Shown here: in pieces, positions 1 through 8,697 of the stretch | How positions within the stretch are numbered: the first letter of the stretch is position 1 | Layout: every line of letters begins with the position of its first letter | DNA from: Micromonospora sp. NBC_01740 | Lineage (GTDB): Bacteria; Actinomycetota; Actinomycetes; Mycobacteriales; Micromonosporaceae | Reading direction: 5' to 3' | DNA length: 64,000 nucleotides | Assembly: GCF_035920365.1 (NCBI RefSeq) | Contig: NZ_CP109150.1 | Span: 5,704,001 to 5,768,000, forward strand | The notes under the pieces: generated by a model | Database searches by the model: none | What the model saw: the letters and a program-made list of their open reading frames with translations, nothing else | What the model was told of the DNA's origin: nothing | Translations under genes and position numbers: made by a program

Positions 1-2159
1 ATGCCGAACAGGAAGCCCAGCATGGCGCCGACCTGACGCACGCCGCTCTCCTCGTCGAGGAACGCGGTGGGCAGCAGGGTGCAGTAGTGCGCGTACCCGG
101 TGGTCACGAACGCCTCGCACCAGGCCGGCAGCGGCCCGGTGGCGCGGTGGTGGGCCAGCAGCCGCCGGATCCGGCGCAGCACCTCGGGGGCGTCGTCGAC
201 GGTGCGTTCGGCGGCGAGCAGCTCCACCGCCCGGTTGCCTAGCTCGTCGACCAGGCGCGGGCTGTCGAGCAGCCGGATGGCGTCCTCCACGGCCTCCAGC
301 GCGACCGAGGCCGTCGCCGCCGGGCCCCGCACGGCGCGGCGCAGGCGCTGCTCCAGCACCTGCTCGACGGTCACCCCCTCGTAGCCCAGCTCGATCAGCG
401 CCCGCTGGCTGCGGCCGAGGGCCAGGTCCCAGCTCTCCTGGATCGAGCGCTGCCCCAGCCGGCGCTCGCCCATGATGGGCCGGACCGCGTCGCGGGGCAG
501 CAGGTGCCGCAGCCGCCACAGCAGATCCGAGCAGGGCACCAGCTCGGGGTTGGCCCGCAGGTCCACCAGGGCCCGCTGGATCGTACGTTTCTCCAGGTCC
601 AGCCCGAGCGGGGCGAGGCGGTCGTGGACGTCGCGGGCGAGCGGCGGAAGGGCCTCGTAGCCCACCTGGCCGACCCGGTCGCCGCCGAACAGGATCTCGC
701 AGAGCCGGCGGACGTCCCGGCGGCCCGGGACGACGTCCTTCTCGATGCAGGTGACCGCCGCGTCGGCGAAGTCGTACGGCGTGGGACGCGCGCGGTTGCG
801 CAGGCCGGCGAGGAGGATCGAGGTCTCGAAGACGGCGATCGCGTCGGCGGTGCTGGCCAGGTAGCCGTTGCGCCGGGCCAGCCGGACGATGTCGACGCAC
901 CAGCCGCGCAGCTCCGCCTCGTCCAGGCTCTGCGTCGCCGGCGGCTGCGCCAGGTAGCCGGAGAGCCGGTCGGCGACCCCGGCGGCGGGCACGGGCGCCG
1001 GGGTGGCGCGGCGGCGGCCACCGGTGCGGGTCCGGCCGCCCCGCTGCCCCTCCAGCCGGAACGGGCTCAGCTTGGTGCGGGCGACCGCCTTCGTCCAGGT
1101 GGCGGAGGCGATCGACACCGAGCCGGGCGCGAGGCCGAACTGCGCCTCGATGGCGGAGTGGCTGGACGGGATGAGCCCGTAGTGCCACCGGGTGCCGGTG
1201 CGCGGGCCGATCTCGAAGGGGGCGTCGGCCCGCAGCCCGAACTGCTCCACCCGGCTGGCGGCATGGAACGCGCCGCAGACGTAGAGGCAGTCGGCGGGGT
1301 CGGCCCCGGAGGCGGCGAGGTGCTGACGCATCCGGGTCCACATGTAGCGCTCGCGGTCCTCGTCGCGGTCCTGCCGGTCCGCCCCGGCCGGGCGCAGCCG
1401 CCGGAACAGGCTGCCGATCAGCACCATCACCTGCCGGTAGGTGTCGTGGTCGGCGTCGGCCAGCGGCTGCTCGACGTACTGGTCCCACCACTCCGACCAG
1501 TGCCGGACCTTGCCGTGGTGCAGCAGGTAGGCCTCCAGCTCCGCGAAGCGGGGCCGCAGGTCGCCGATCTCGACCCCGACCGCGTCGCCGTGCAGGGCAG
1601 CCTCCTCCCCCGCCGGCGCGGCGGCCTCGACGTCCCCGCCGGCCGGGGCCTCGTCGGCGGCGTCGGCGGGGCGGCGCGGCGACCACTGGAAGACGTGGTC
1701 GGTGGAGCGGTCCACCAGCACCAGCTCGACGCCCGGCGTCTCCAGCGCGTACGCGATGGCCTGGTATTCCGCGCTGGCCTCGGTGATCGGCGCGACCACG
1801 CTGAGCGGCCCCCAGTCGGCCGGGAAGCCGTCCAGCTCCGAGGCGAAGGCCTGCACGGCCACCGGGAGACTGCAGTTGCGCAGCTCGCCCAGCAGCGGCT
1901 GGAGGTCCTCGCAGAGCTCCAGGTAGATCACCTTCGGCTGCTTCGCGCGCAGCCTGCGGACCATGGCCAGCGCGGACGCCGGGGAGTGGTGGCAGACCGG
2001 GAAGATCTCCAGTTCCTCGCCGAGGGCGCGGTCGACGTCGTCGACGATGCCGGCGAGGATCTCCGCGACGGCGCCCGAGCTGCCGGCGAATGCGCCGGCG
2101 GCGGCCGTGAGCTGCTCGCGCAGCGCGCCGAAGGGCCCGGCGGTGGTGGGGGCGGTCAC
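1..2159 (-). CDS. DUF5682-like protein, last gene of a MoxR-VWA-SWIM operon; 3' end beyond the window
   Basis: The start is a GTG that overlaps the stop of the AAA ATPase gene (GTGA), so the two are translationally coupled. About 719 codons are visible and the frame is still open at the window edge. Near residue 60 there is a CHHSP motif in the context EIFPVCHHSPAS, and later a CGAFHA motif. I recall both as features of DUF5682, whose members sit beside AAA, VWA and SWIM genes; E. coli yehM may be the equivalent. The family may belong to the TIKI/ChaN-like fold group, which I hold only weakly. The biochemical role is unknown. The operon context implies it is a client or effector of the AAA-VWA pair. 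The gene's reality is secure; the family name is from memory. Confidence 0.8.
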   Translation of the reverse strand, partial: MTAPTTAGPFGALREQLTAAAGAFAGSSGAVAEILAGIVDDVDRALGEELEIFPVCHHSPASALAMVRRLRAKQPKVIYLELCEDLQPLLGELRNCSLPVAVQAFASELDGFPADWGPLSVVAPITEASAEYQAIAYALETPGVELVLVDRSTDHVFQWSPRRPADAADEAPAGGDVEAAAPAGEEAALHGDAVGVEIGDLRPRFAELEAYLLHHGKVRHWSEWWDQYVEQPLADADHDTYRQVMVLIGSLFRRLRPAGADRQDRDEDRERYMWTRMRQHLAASGADPADCLYVCGAFHAASRVEQFGLRADAPFEIGPRTGTRWHYGLIPSSHSAIEAQFGLAPGSVSIASATWTKAVARTKLSPFRLEGQRGGRTRTGGRRRATPAPVPAAGVADRLSGYLAQPPATQSLDEAELRGWCVDIVRLARRNGYLASTADAIAVFETSILLAGLRNRARPTPYDFADAAVTCIEKDVVPGRRDVRRLCEILFGGDRVGQVGYEALPPLARDVHDRLAPLGLDLEKRTIQRALVDLRANPELVPCSDLLWRLRHLLPRDAVRPIMGERRLGQRSIQESWDLALGRSQRALIELGYEGVTVEQVLEQRLRRAVRGPAATASVALEAVEDAIRLLDSPRLVDELGNRAVELLAAERTVDDAPEVLRRIRRLLAHHRATGPLPAWCEAFVTTGYAHYCTLLPTAFLDEESGVRQVGAMLGFLFG

Positions 2160-3265
2160 GACAGGGCGGCGATCGCCTGGCGGCCACCGTCGAGGAAGCC
2201 CTCCCAGCCGCCGTCCTGCTTGGCGCGCGGCTCGACCACCCCGTGCAGGTACTTGTTGAGGATCGCCAGGTCCTCGGGGCTGCGCCGGGCCAGCGAGCCG
2301 ACCAGCGACCCGGCCAGCGTCGCGGCGCGCAGGGTGCGGTCGCCGAAGAACTGGCTGTGCAGGATGGCGTCCTCGAGGACGCCGATCTGTTCGGCAGTGG
2401 ACAGCGCCGACTCCAGCTTCTCGTCGTCGCTGGTCGCCGAGGTGGCGGCGGCGCGCAGGTCGGCGAAGCTCTGCAACAGGATGTCGAGCAGGGTGGGCGG
2501 CACGTCCAGCGTGATCTGGTGGCGGCGCAGCAGTTCCTCGGTGCGGAAGCGGACGATCTCGGCCTCGCTGCGCTTGTTGGTCACCACGGGGATCCGGACG
2601 AAGTTGAACCGCCGCTTGAGCGCGGAGGAGAGGTCGTTCACGCCCCGGTCCCGGCTGTTCGCGGTGGCGATGATCGAGAAGCCGGGCTTGGCGAAGACGA
2701 TGTTGTCGTGGTCCAGCTCCGGGATGGAGACGTACTTCTCCGACAGGATCGAGATCAGCGCGTCCTGCACGTCGCTGGTGGAGCGGGTCAGCTCCTCGAA
2801 CCGGCCGACGGTGCCCTGCTCCATCGCCGTCATGATGGGCGAGGGGATCATCGACTCCCGGGACTGGCCCCGCGCGATGACCATGGAGACGTTCCACGAG
2901 TACTTGATGTGGTCCTCGGTGGTGCCGGCGGTGCCCTGGACCACCAGGGTCGAGTTGCGGCAGACGGCGGCGGACAGCAGCTCGGCCAGCCAGCTCTTGC
3001 CGGTGCCCGGGTCGCCGATCAGCAGCAGGCCCCGGTCCGACGCCAGGGTCACGATGCTGCGTTCGACGAACGTGCGGTCGCCGAACCACTTCTGCGCGAT
3101 CTCCCGGTCGAGCCCGTCGGCCCGTTCCGAACCGAGGATGAACAGGCGGACCATCCGCGGGCTCAGCCGCCACGAGAACGGCTTCGGATCGGTGTCGACC
3201 GACTCCAGGAAGTCGAGTTCCTCGGCGTACTTGACCTCGGCGGGGGCACGGAGCATCTCGGACAT
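2156..3265 (-). CDS. MoxR-type AAA+ ATPase (YehL-like)
   Basis: A 369-residue AAA+ ATPase of the MoxR/dynein-related group. Walker A is GDPGTGKS at about residues 84-91. A sensor-1-like IIATANSRDRG segment is followed by the SSALKRRFNFVRIP arginine region typical of MoxR proteins. The start is ATG with AGGAGAA about 10 nt upstream. The gene lies 14 nt downstream of the VWA gene and overlaps the next gene by 4 nt. MoxR ATPases usually act as chaperone-like remodellers together with a VWA-domain partner, and both are present here. The length matches E. coli YehL-like proteins. The substrate cannot be told from sequence. The family call is firm; the physiological role is inferred. Confidence 0.9.
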   Translation of the reverse strand: MSEMLRAPAEVKYAEELDFLESVDTDPKPFSWRLSPRMVRLFILGSERADGLDREIAQKWFGDRTFVERSIVTLASDRGLLLIGDPGTGKSWLAELLSAAVCRNSTLVVQGTAGTTEDHIKYSWNVSMVIARGQSRESMIPSPIMTAMEQGTVGRFEELTRSTSDVQDALISILSEKYVSIPELDHDNIVFAKPGFSIIATANSRDRGVNDLSSALKRRFNFVRIPVVTNKRSEAEIVRFRTEELLRRHQITLDVPPTLLDILLQSFADLRAAATSATSDDEKLESALSTAEQIGVLEDAILHSQFFGDRTLRAATLAGSLVGSLARRSPEDLAILNKYLHGVVEPRAKQDGGWEGFLDGGRQAIAALS

Positions 3266-3279
3266 GAGGGGTTGTTCTC

Positions 3280-4818
3280 CTAGGTGAGGAAGCTCTTGAG
3301 CTCGAAGACGAGTTTGCGGATGTGACCGGAGATGACCGGTGTGCCCAGGTCCTTGAAGCGTTGCCGGAACCAGGGGTTGACGCTCTGCTGGCCCGAGCTG
3401 TTGACCGAGCCGACCGGGATGAACCGCACCCCGGAGCGGTGCACCGCCTCGATGCCGTCGAACAGCGGCTGGGAGCGGTTGAACTCGTAGAAGTCCGAGA
3501 TCCACACCATGACCGTGTTCTTCGGCTCGACGATCTTGGGGCGGGCCAGCGCCATCGCGACCGGGCCGTCGTTGCCGCCGCCCAGCTTGGTGCGCAGCAG
3601 CACCTCGAACGGGTCGTGCACCCACGGCGTGAGGTCGAGCGCCCGCGTGTCGTACGCGATCAGGTGCACGTCCACCTTGGGCAGGCCGGCGAAGATCGAC
3701 GCGAGGATCGTGCAGTTGACCATCGAGTCGACCATCGAGCCCGACTGGTCCACCACCACGATCAGCCGGGCCGGCGTGACCCGGCGGGCCGTCTGCCGGT
3801 AGTAGAGCCGGTCGACGTAGAGGCGCTCGTCCTCCGGGCTCCAGTTGGTCAGGTTCTGCCAGATGGTGCGGTCGAGGTCGAGGTTGCGGTAGACCCGCTT
3901 CGGCGGCACGGACCGGTCGACGACGCCGACGCTGGTCTGCGCGACCTGGGTACGCAGCACCTCGGCGACCTCGTCGACGAACCGGCGGATGAGCGCCTTG
4001 GCGTTGGCCAGGGCCACCCCGGAGAGGTTGGCCTTGTCCCGCAGCAGCTGCTCGATCAGCGACATGCTGGGCGTCAGCCGGCTGGCCAGCACCGGGTCGG
4101 CCAACACCTCCCGCAGGTGCATCCGGCGGACGAGGTCGCCCTCGATGCCGGCCAGCACCCCGCCGAGACCGTCGCCGCCGCCCTGTCGGCGCAGCCCGCC
4201 GGGCTCCATCCCGAGGGCCTGCTCGAACCAGCCGGCGTCGGACTGCCACCGGGCCAACTGGCCGGCGTCGACCGCCCCGTGGCCGGTGGCGAACACGTTG
4301 AGCAGCAGCTTCGACACCAGCGCGGCGCGGCGTACCTCGGCGGCGCCGGGCGCACCCGGCGCACCCGGCGGCCCGTCGCCACCCGCCTCGACGGCAGGCG
4401 CGGTGGCAGGGTCGGCGTCCGGCGTGTCGGCCTCGCCGGACGCCGCAGTGCTGGCGACGCCGGGCGCGGGCCCGTCGGGCAGCTCGGGAGCCGACGCGGC
4501 GGCCCCGGGAGCCGGCTCGGCGGGCAGGCCGCCAGCCGGCGTGTCGGGAAGGTCGGCGGCCGCAGGGGCGTCGGGCGTCGGGGTGAGCAGGCCGCGCAGC
4601 TCGTCGGCGACGGCCGGGAAGCGCTGGACGACGGTGTCCACCGACACCGCCGGATCCAGCAGGGCGGCCGGCAGCCCGAGGTCCTCGACGACCGCCATGC
4701 TGGCCGACTCCAGGGTGGGCTGCTCGTCGGGGTCGAAGAGCCGGGCCAGCAGCCGCCAGTAGAGCACCTGGCGCCGGTTGGCGTCGGCGAGGTCCGCGGG
4801 GGTCGGGGAGTCGTTCAT
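3280..4818 (-). CDS. VWA-domain protein (YehP-like), partner of the MoxR ATPase
   Basis: A 512-residue cytoplasmic protein with no signal peptide. The C-terminal von Willebrand A domain carries a complete MIDAS motif, DQSGS, from about residue 357. It continues with TKLGGGND and a WISDFYEF strand that supply the remaining metal-site residues. A low-complexity Ala/Pro/Asp-rich stretch (about 150-230) separates it from an N-terminal helical region, a sign of a flexible linker. The ATG start overlaps the stop of the upstream DUF5691 gene (ATGA), and the AAA gene follows after 14 nt. MoxR-VWA pairs typically bind through the VWA MIDAS, so this protein probably links the ATPase to its target. E. 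coli YehP is the nearest analogue I recall. Confidence 0.88.
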   Translation of the reverse strand: MNDSPTPADLADANRRQVLYWRLLARLFDPDEQPTLESASMAVVEDLGLPAALLDPAVSVDTVVQRFPAVADELRGLLTPTPDAPAAADLPDTPAGGLPAEPAPGAAASAPELPDGPAPGVASTAASGEADTPDADPATAPAVEAGGDGPPGAPGAPGAAEVRRAALVSKLLLNVFATGHGAVDAGQLARWQSDAGWFEQALGMEPGGLRRQGGGDGLGGVLAGIEGDLVRRMHLREVLADPVLASRLTPSMSLIEQLLRDKANLSGVALANAKALIRRFVDEVAEVLRTQVAQTSVGVVDRSVPPKRVYRNLDLDRTIWQNLTNWSPEDERLYVDRLYYRQTARRVTPARLIVVVDQSGSMVDSMVNCTILASIFAGLPKVDVHLIAYDTRALDLTPWVHDPFEVLLRTKLGGGNDGPVAMALARPKIVEPKNTVMVWISDFYEFNRSQPLFDGIEAVHRSGVRFIPVGSVNSSGQQSVNPWFRQRFKDLGTPVISGHIRKLVFELKSFLT

Positions 4819-6221
4819 CGGCGCAGCAACCGTCCCGCGCGCTCGCGCAGCACCGCCACGGCGTCGCCCGCCTTGGCCTCGGCCTTGGCGATCTTCGGGT
4901 CGGTGACCCCTCCCGCCCAGTCGCCGGTGTGCGCCTCGACCGGCTGGCGTTTGACGGTGGCTTGCACCGCCAGGGGTTGCAGCGACCACCGCCCGTCGTC
5001 CCACCGGATCAGGCCGAGGCACGCGGACGAGGCGGCCACCAGCTCGGGGGTGAGCGGTCCGCAGGACGGCAGCCGGTCGACGGCGACGGCGATCGGCTGG
5101 CCGCCGATGTCGAAGGTCGTCGTGCCGTCGTCGTCACCCACGGTGTAGCCCTCCACCAGCACGGGCTCGGCGATCCCGACGGGGTGCCGCTCCAGGGGCG
5201 CCGGTGCTGCCGCGACGGCCGTCGGCAACAGGACCCGGGCGGTGGCGAACGGGTCGGCCGGCTCGCCGGGTCGCACCCGGTCGTCGTGCCAGAGCAGGTC
5301 CGCCCCGTGCAGCGGCAGACCGGTGACCGTGAGGCTGCGCCGCTCGGCCAGCGCGGCCAGCAGCACGGGATGGGCGTCCAGCAGCCGCCACAGCGCGGGC
5401 CCGACGATCGTCTCCACCTTGACCGCGCCGACCGCGCAGCGGACCAGCCGCGGCGGCCCGCCGTCTGCCGGTTCGAGGATCGCGTGCACCTGCGCCTGCA
5501 CGGCGGTGTCGTGCTCGTGCACGTCGACGCCGAGCACGAGCAGCCGCCCGGAGACCTCCTCGACGGCGGACGGGACGGACGCAGCCGCCGGGTCCTGGGC
5601 GAGCAGCACGCCCCGGGCCCAGAGGTCGGCCCAGCGCCGCAGCGGCGGCTGCGCCATCGTGGCGACCGGCACGCAGGCGCGCAGCTCGGCGGCGAGCCCG
5701 TCGATCAGCACCGCCAGCCTGCGCAGGCCGGGCTCGGCGAGGGCGGCCTCGACCGGTGCCCCCGCGGCGGCCACCAGCTCGTGGTCGACGCCGCCCCACC
5801 CGGTCACCGCCACCTCGTGCAGCCAGGCGCGGGCGCCGACGCGGGCCCCGGACCCGGTGCCCGGGGCCTCGACCGGGCCGGGAGCCCAGGAGGCGCGGGC
5901 CCGGCCCAGCGCGGTGTCGAGCTGCCCGAGCAGCGCGTCGTGGGCGGCGCCGAGCAGCGCGCACCGGGCGCCGGCGAGGGCGAGCAGGTGTTCCTCGGCC
6001 ACCGAGCCGGCGGTCACCTTGGCCACCGCCTCGGCGAGCCGGTCGCCGAGCGGGGTTGCGGTCAGCGCGCCGGCCAGGGCTGCCAGCGCGGCGGCGTCGG
6101 CCTCACCCACGCGGGCGAGGCCGCGCAGCAGGGCGTCGTCGAGGCCGGCGACCAGGTCGAGGGCGTCGGTCAGGCCGGTCGGGGCGCCGTCGCGCAGGAC
6201 GGCGAGCTGCGTGCCGAGCAT
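4815..6221 (-). CDS. DUF5691-like protein
   Basis: A 468-residue protein rich in Ala, Leu and Val that looks alpha-helical and cytoplasmic, with no obvious catalytic motif. The ATG start at 6221 shares one base with the stop of the SWIM gene (TGATG), and its own stop overlaps the VWA start by 4 nt. I assign DUF5691 from position: in this operon type it lies between the SWIM zinc protein and the VWA gene. In E. coli I believe SWIM and this domain are joined in one protein, YehQ, whereas here they are split. Function unknown; probably a structural subunit of the AAA-VWA complex. The gene is certain; the family name is moderately sure. Confidence 0.8.
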   Translation of the reverse strand: MLGTQLAVLRDGAPTGLTDALDLVAGLDDALLRGLARVGEADAAALAALAGALTATPLGDRLAEAVAKVTAGSVAEEHLLALAGARCALLGAAHDALLGQLDTALGRARASWAPGPVEAPGTGSGARVGARAWLHEVAVTGWGGVDHELVAAAGAPVEAALAEPGLRRLAVLIDGLAAELRACVPVATMAQPPLRRWADLWARGVLLAQDPAAASVPSAVEEVSGRLLVLGVDVHEHDTAVQAQVHAILEPADGGPPRLVRCAVGAVKVETIVGPALWRLLDAHPVLLAALAERRSLTVTGLPLHGADLLWHDDRVRPGEPADPFATARVLLPTAVAAAPAPLERHPVGIAEPVLVEGYTVGDDDGTTTFDIGGQPIAVAVDRLPSCGPLTPELVAASSACLGLIRWDDGRWSLQPLAVQATVKRQPVEAHTGDWAGGVTDPKIAKAEAKAGDAVAVLRERAGRLLRR

Positions 6222-6727
6222 CAGCGGCCCGCCCCGGTGGCCGGGAACCAGTGCAGCTCGGGCAGCGGGACCGCGCTGCCGGGCAGCTCCAGGTAGGACA
6301 GGTGGCGCAGGAAGCGACTGAACACGACGGCGGCGGGGGTCGGCTCGTGCCGCCCGTCGAGGGCGGCCAGCAGCTCCCGGGCCGTGTCCACCCCCGCGCC
6401 GACGTCGACCCGCAGGTAGCGGGCGACCCGGTCGGCGCCGTACTGGAGCAGTGCCTCGTCGGCCAGGGCGTGCAGGTGCTTGCACGGCACGCCGCGCAGC
6501 CCGCCGCAGGGGCGGTTGTTGTTGGTGCTGCAGTGGTAGGCGTGGGTGCCGGAGGCGATCGACGAGACGTAGACCCGGTCGACGTCCGACCCGCTGGAGA
6601 CCACGCCCTGCAACCGCCCGTCGGCCAGCTCCAGGTAGGGCACCTTGGCCAGCTTGCGGGGCCGCGCGGGCGGCACCACCCGCACCGTGCTGCGCCGTCG
6701 CCACGCGGTCCGTTCCGCGTCAGCCAC
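6221..6727 (-). CDS. SWIM-type zinc-finger protein, first gene of the AAA-VWA operon
   Basis: A 168-residue protein from a GTG start preceded by GGGAGG at good spacing. An upstream in-frame TTG at 6811 would add 28 Arg-rich residues and is less likely. Residues C66, C74, C82 and H84 form C-x7-C-x7-C-x-H, ending in CKHLHAL. The C-x-H end is classic for SWIM fingers, but the first pair is spaced x7 rather than the usual C-x-C, so the zinc site is atypical. SWIM domains bind nucleic acid or protein. Its place at the head of a five-gene coupled operon suggests it recruits the AAA-VWA machine to a target. Confidence 0.82.
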   Translation of the reverse strand: MADAERTAWRRRSTVRVVPPARPRKLAKVPYLELADGRLQGVVSSGSDVDRVYVSSIASGTHAYHCSTNNNRPCGGLRGVPCKHLHALADEALLQYGADRVARYLRVDVGAGVDTARELLAALDGRHEPTPAAVVFSRFLRHLSYLELPGSAVPLPELHWFPATGAGR

Positions 6728-6921
6728 TGTCCGACCTCCCGTCCGCCGCTCCCGGCGCCGCCCATGACCATCCGCACGCCGGAGGGGTCGCCGGCGTCGC
6801 TGTGACGACAAGGATCATGGACCACGGGTACGACAGACCCTGAGTCGGGTTTACGGACGGTGGTCGCTACGGAGGCCGCCGCGCCCCTATGCTTCGGACA
6901 CCGACGCCGACGGGAGGCGGG

Positions 6922-7185
6922 ATGTCACCGGTCATCGCGGTCCCGGGCAGTGCCGGTGCCACCCGGATTCACCACCTGTCACCGCGCGCCGCCGGACGCG
7001 TCCCCGTCGCCGGACACACCGGCGGCCAGTCGGTCGGCCGGGGCCGTCGTGGTGCCGCCGACGCGCGCGCCGGGGCGCGGTGTCGGGCCGTCGGGGCAGG
7101 CACCCGATGGTGTAGAAAAGGCGGGGTGAGCGCAGCGATGACGCGCGGCAGGACACACGGTCGCCGGACGGTCCACCGTGGCTGA
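6922..7185 (+). CDS. Possible small leader gene or uORF upstream of fxsA
   Basis: This ORF fills much of the 450-nt gap between the divergent SWIM gene and fxsA. Its ATG follows GGGAGGCGGG, and a TATGCT box lies about 30 nt upstream (6888-6893), giving a plausible promoter, leader and ribosome site. The 87-residue product is rich in Arg, Gly and Ala with no recognisable domain. Codon usage looks typical in the first half but poorer near the end (AGA, AAA, AGG, ACA). Its stop overlaps the fxsA GTG by 8 nt, which would couple the two. A shorter version starting at GTG 7126, after a TAGAAA box, is also possible. It may be a regulatory leader or simply chance. Confidence 0.3.
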   Translation: MSPVIAVPGSAGATRIHHLSPRAAGRVPVAGHTGGQSVGRGRRGAADARAGARCRAVGAGTRWCRKGGVSAAMTRGRTHGRRTVHRG

Positions 7186-7369
7186 GACCGAGCTGCCGCC
7201 ACCGTCGGTGGACGCGGGGGCCGCCCTGGTGCGGCTGGGGGACGTACCGCTGGCCGACCTCCTCGCCGGCGCCGGCGACGGCGTGCTGGCCCACGTGCTG
7301 GCCACGCTCGTGGCCGGCGACGAGCCGGGCCGGCAGCTCGACGTGTCGGCGTTCGAGTCGAGCTTCTGA
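7178..7369 (+). CDS. fxsA: FxSxx-COOH RiPP precursor peptide
   Basis: A 63-residue acidic peptide (GTG start) that ends exactly in FESSF, the F-x-S-x-x carboxy terminus that defines FxSxx-COOH precursors. The leader is rich in Leu, Ala, Val and Asp (LADLLAGAGDGVLAHVLATLV), with a VSAF segment just before the core. The radical SAM gene starts 1 nt after its stop. FxsB enzymes of this family link the core Phe ring to the beta-carbon of a downstream residue, giving a three-residue cyclophane. That ring should form within F-E-S, which is inferred from the family. No strong ribosome site is visible, and coupling to the overlapping upstream frame may drive translation. Confidence 0.9.
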   Translation: MAETELPPPSVDAGAALVRLGDVPLADLLAGAGDGVLAHVLATLVAGDEPGRQLDVSAFESSF

Positions 7370-7370
7370 C

Positions 7371-8693
7371 GTGTCCGCCGACGCCCCGACGTCGGCCGCC
7401 CCACCCCACCCTGACCACGCCCGTCCGCCGACCGGGCACGACCTTTCGGGCCCGGCGGCGGGGTCCTGCGGGTCCGCCCCGGTGGCCGGCGCGGCGCCGC
7501 CGGCCCGGGTCCGGCAGCTCGTGCTCAAGGTGCACAGCCGCTGCAACCTGGCGTGCGACCACTGCTACGTCTACCGCAGCGCCGACCAGCGGTGGCGGGA
7601 GCGGCCCCGGGTGATCGCGCCGGGCACCGTGGCCCAGGTCGCGCGGCGCCTCGGCGAGCACCTGGCACGGCACGGCCCCGACCGGGTACGCGTCGTGCTG
7701 CACGGCGGCGAGCCGCTGCTGGCCGGTCCGGCGACCCTCGACCGGACCGTACGCACCCTGCGGGCGGCACTGCCCCCCGGCGCGGCGCTCGACGTCGGCG
7801 TGCAGACCAACGGCGTGCTGCTGGACGAGGAGTTCCTGGCGCTGTGCCACCGCCACGACATCGACGTCGGGGTGAGCCTCGACGGCGGCCGGGCCGCCAA
7901 CGACCTGCACCGCCGCTACCCCGACGGACGGGGCAGTTTCGCCGACGTGGCCGCCGCGCTGCGGCTGCTCGGCCGCCCACGGCACCGGTCTCGCTGGGCG
8001 GGACTGCTCTGCACGGTCGACCTGGCCAACGACCCGGTGGGCGTCTACGAGTCGCTGCTCGCGTTCGACCCGCCCCGCCTGGACCTGCTGCTGCCGCACG
8101 GCAACTGGAGCACTCCCCCGCCCGGGCGCCGGCCGGGCGGCACCGACACCCCGTACGGCGACTGGCTGGTGGCCGTCTTCGACCGCTGGTACGCCACGAC
8201 GCCCCGCCGCACCGGGATCCGGTTGTTCGAGTCGCTGATCGCGCTGGTGCTCGGCGGCCGCAGCGGCACCCGGGCGGTGGGCTTCGCCGAGCCGGACGTC
8301 ATGACGATCGAGACCGACGGCACCATCGAGGGCACCGACACCCTGAAGACGACCGACGACGCGTCGATGCGTACCGGCCTCGACGTCTTCCGTCACTCCT
8401 TCGACGAGGCGCTGCGGCACCCGTCGCTGGCGGGCCGGCCGACCGGTCCGGCCGCCCTGGCCGCCGTCTGCCGGGCCTGCCCGGTGCTGAGCGCCTGCGG
8501 TGGCGGCCTGTACGCGCACCGCTTCCGCGCCGGCGCCGGATTCGCGCACCCGTCGGTCTACTGCCCCGACCTCTACCGCCTGATCGAGCACGTACGACGG
8601 GTGGTGGCCGCGGACGTCGACGCCCTGCGCCGCCGCGCCCTGGCCGCTCCGCCCGACGCCGCCCCGGCCCGGCGGCCTGCCCTGGGGCGGTGA
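7371..8693 (+). CDS. fxsB: FxsB radical SAM/SPASM cyclophane-forming maturase
   Basis: A 440-residue radical SAM enzyme. The cluster motif CNLACDHC places C58, C62 and C65 on the SAM-binding 4Fe-4S cluster. LHGGEPLLAG is the GGE-type motif for SAM contact. The C-terminal SPASM-like region has cysteines near 367, 370, 376 and 398 for auxiliary clusters. The N-terminal 45 residues are Pro/Ala-rich and look disordered. It starts 1 nt after the precursor stop and is followed 4 nt later by the HExxH gene, so all three form one operon. Family members install Phe-to-residue cyclophane crosslinks on FxSxx cores. Assignment rests on motifs plus the adjacent FESSF-ending precursor and is strong. Confidence 0.93.
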   Translation: MSADAPTSAAPPHPDHARPPTGHDLSGPAAGSCGSAPVAGAAPPARVRQLVLKVHSRCNLACDHCYVYRSADQRWRERPRVIAPGTVAQVARRLGEHLARHGPDRVRVVLHGGEPLLAGPATLDRTVRTLRAALPPGAALDVGVQTNGVLLDEEFLALCHRHDIDVGVSLDGGRAANDLHRRYPDGRGSFADVAAALRLLGRPRHRSRWAGLLCTVDLANDPVGVYESLLAFDPPRLDLLLPHGNWSTPPPGRRPGGTDTPYGDWLVAVFDRWYATTPRRTGIRLFESLIALVLGGRSGTRAVGFAEPDVMTIETDGTIEGTDTLKTTDDASMRTGLDVFRHSFDEALRHPSLAGRPTGPAALAAVCRACPVLSACGGGLYAHRFRAGAGFAHPSVYCPDLYRLIEHVRRVVAADVDALRRRALAAPPDAAPARRPALGR

Positions 8694-8697
8694 GCCG

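Noticed and set aside
504..3287. A 927-codon plus-strand frame opposite the AAA and DUF5682 genes
   Set aside because: It is antisense to well-supported genes and its product is Arg/Gly/Ala low-complexity sequence, the usual shadow in high-GC DNA.
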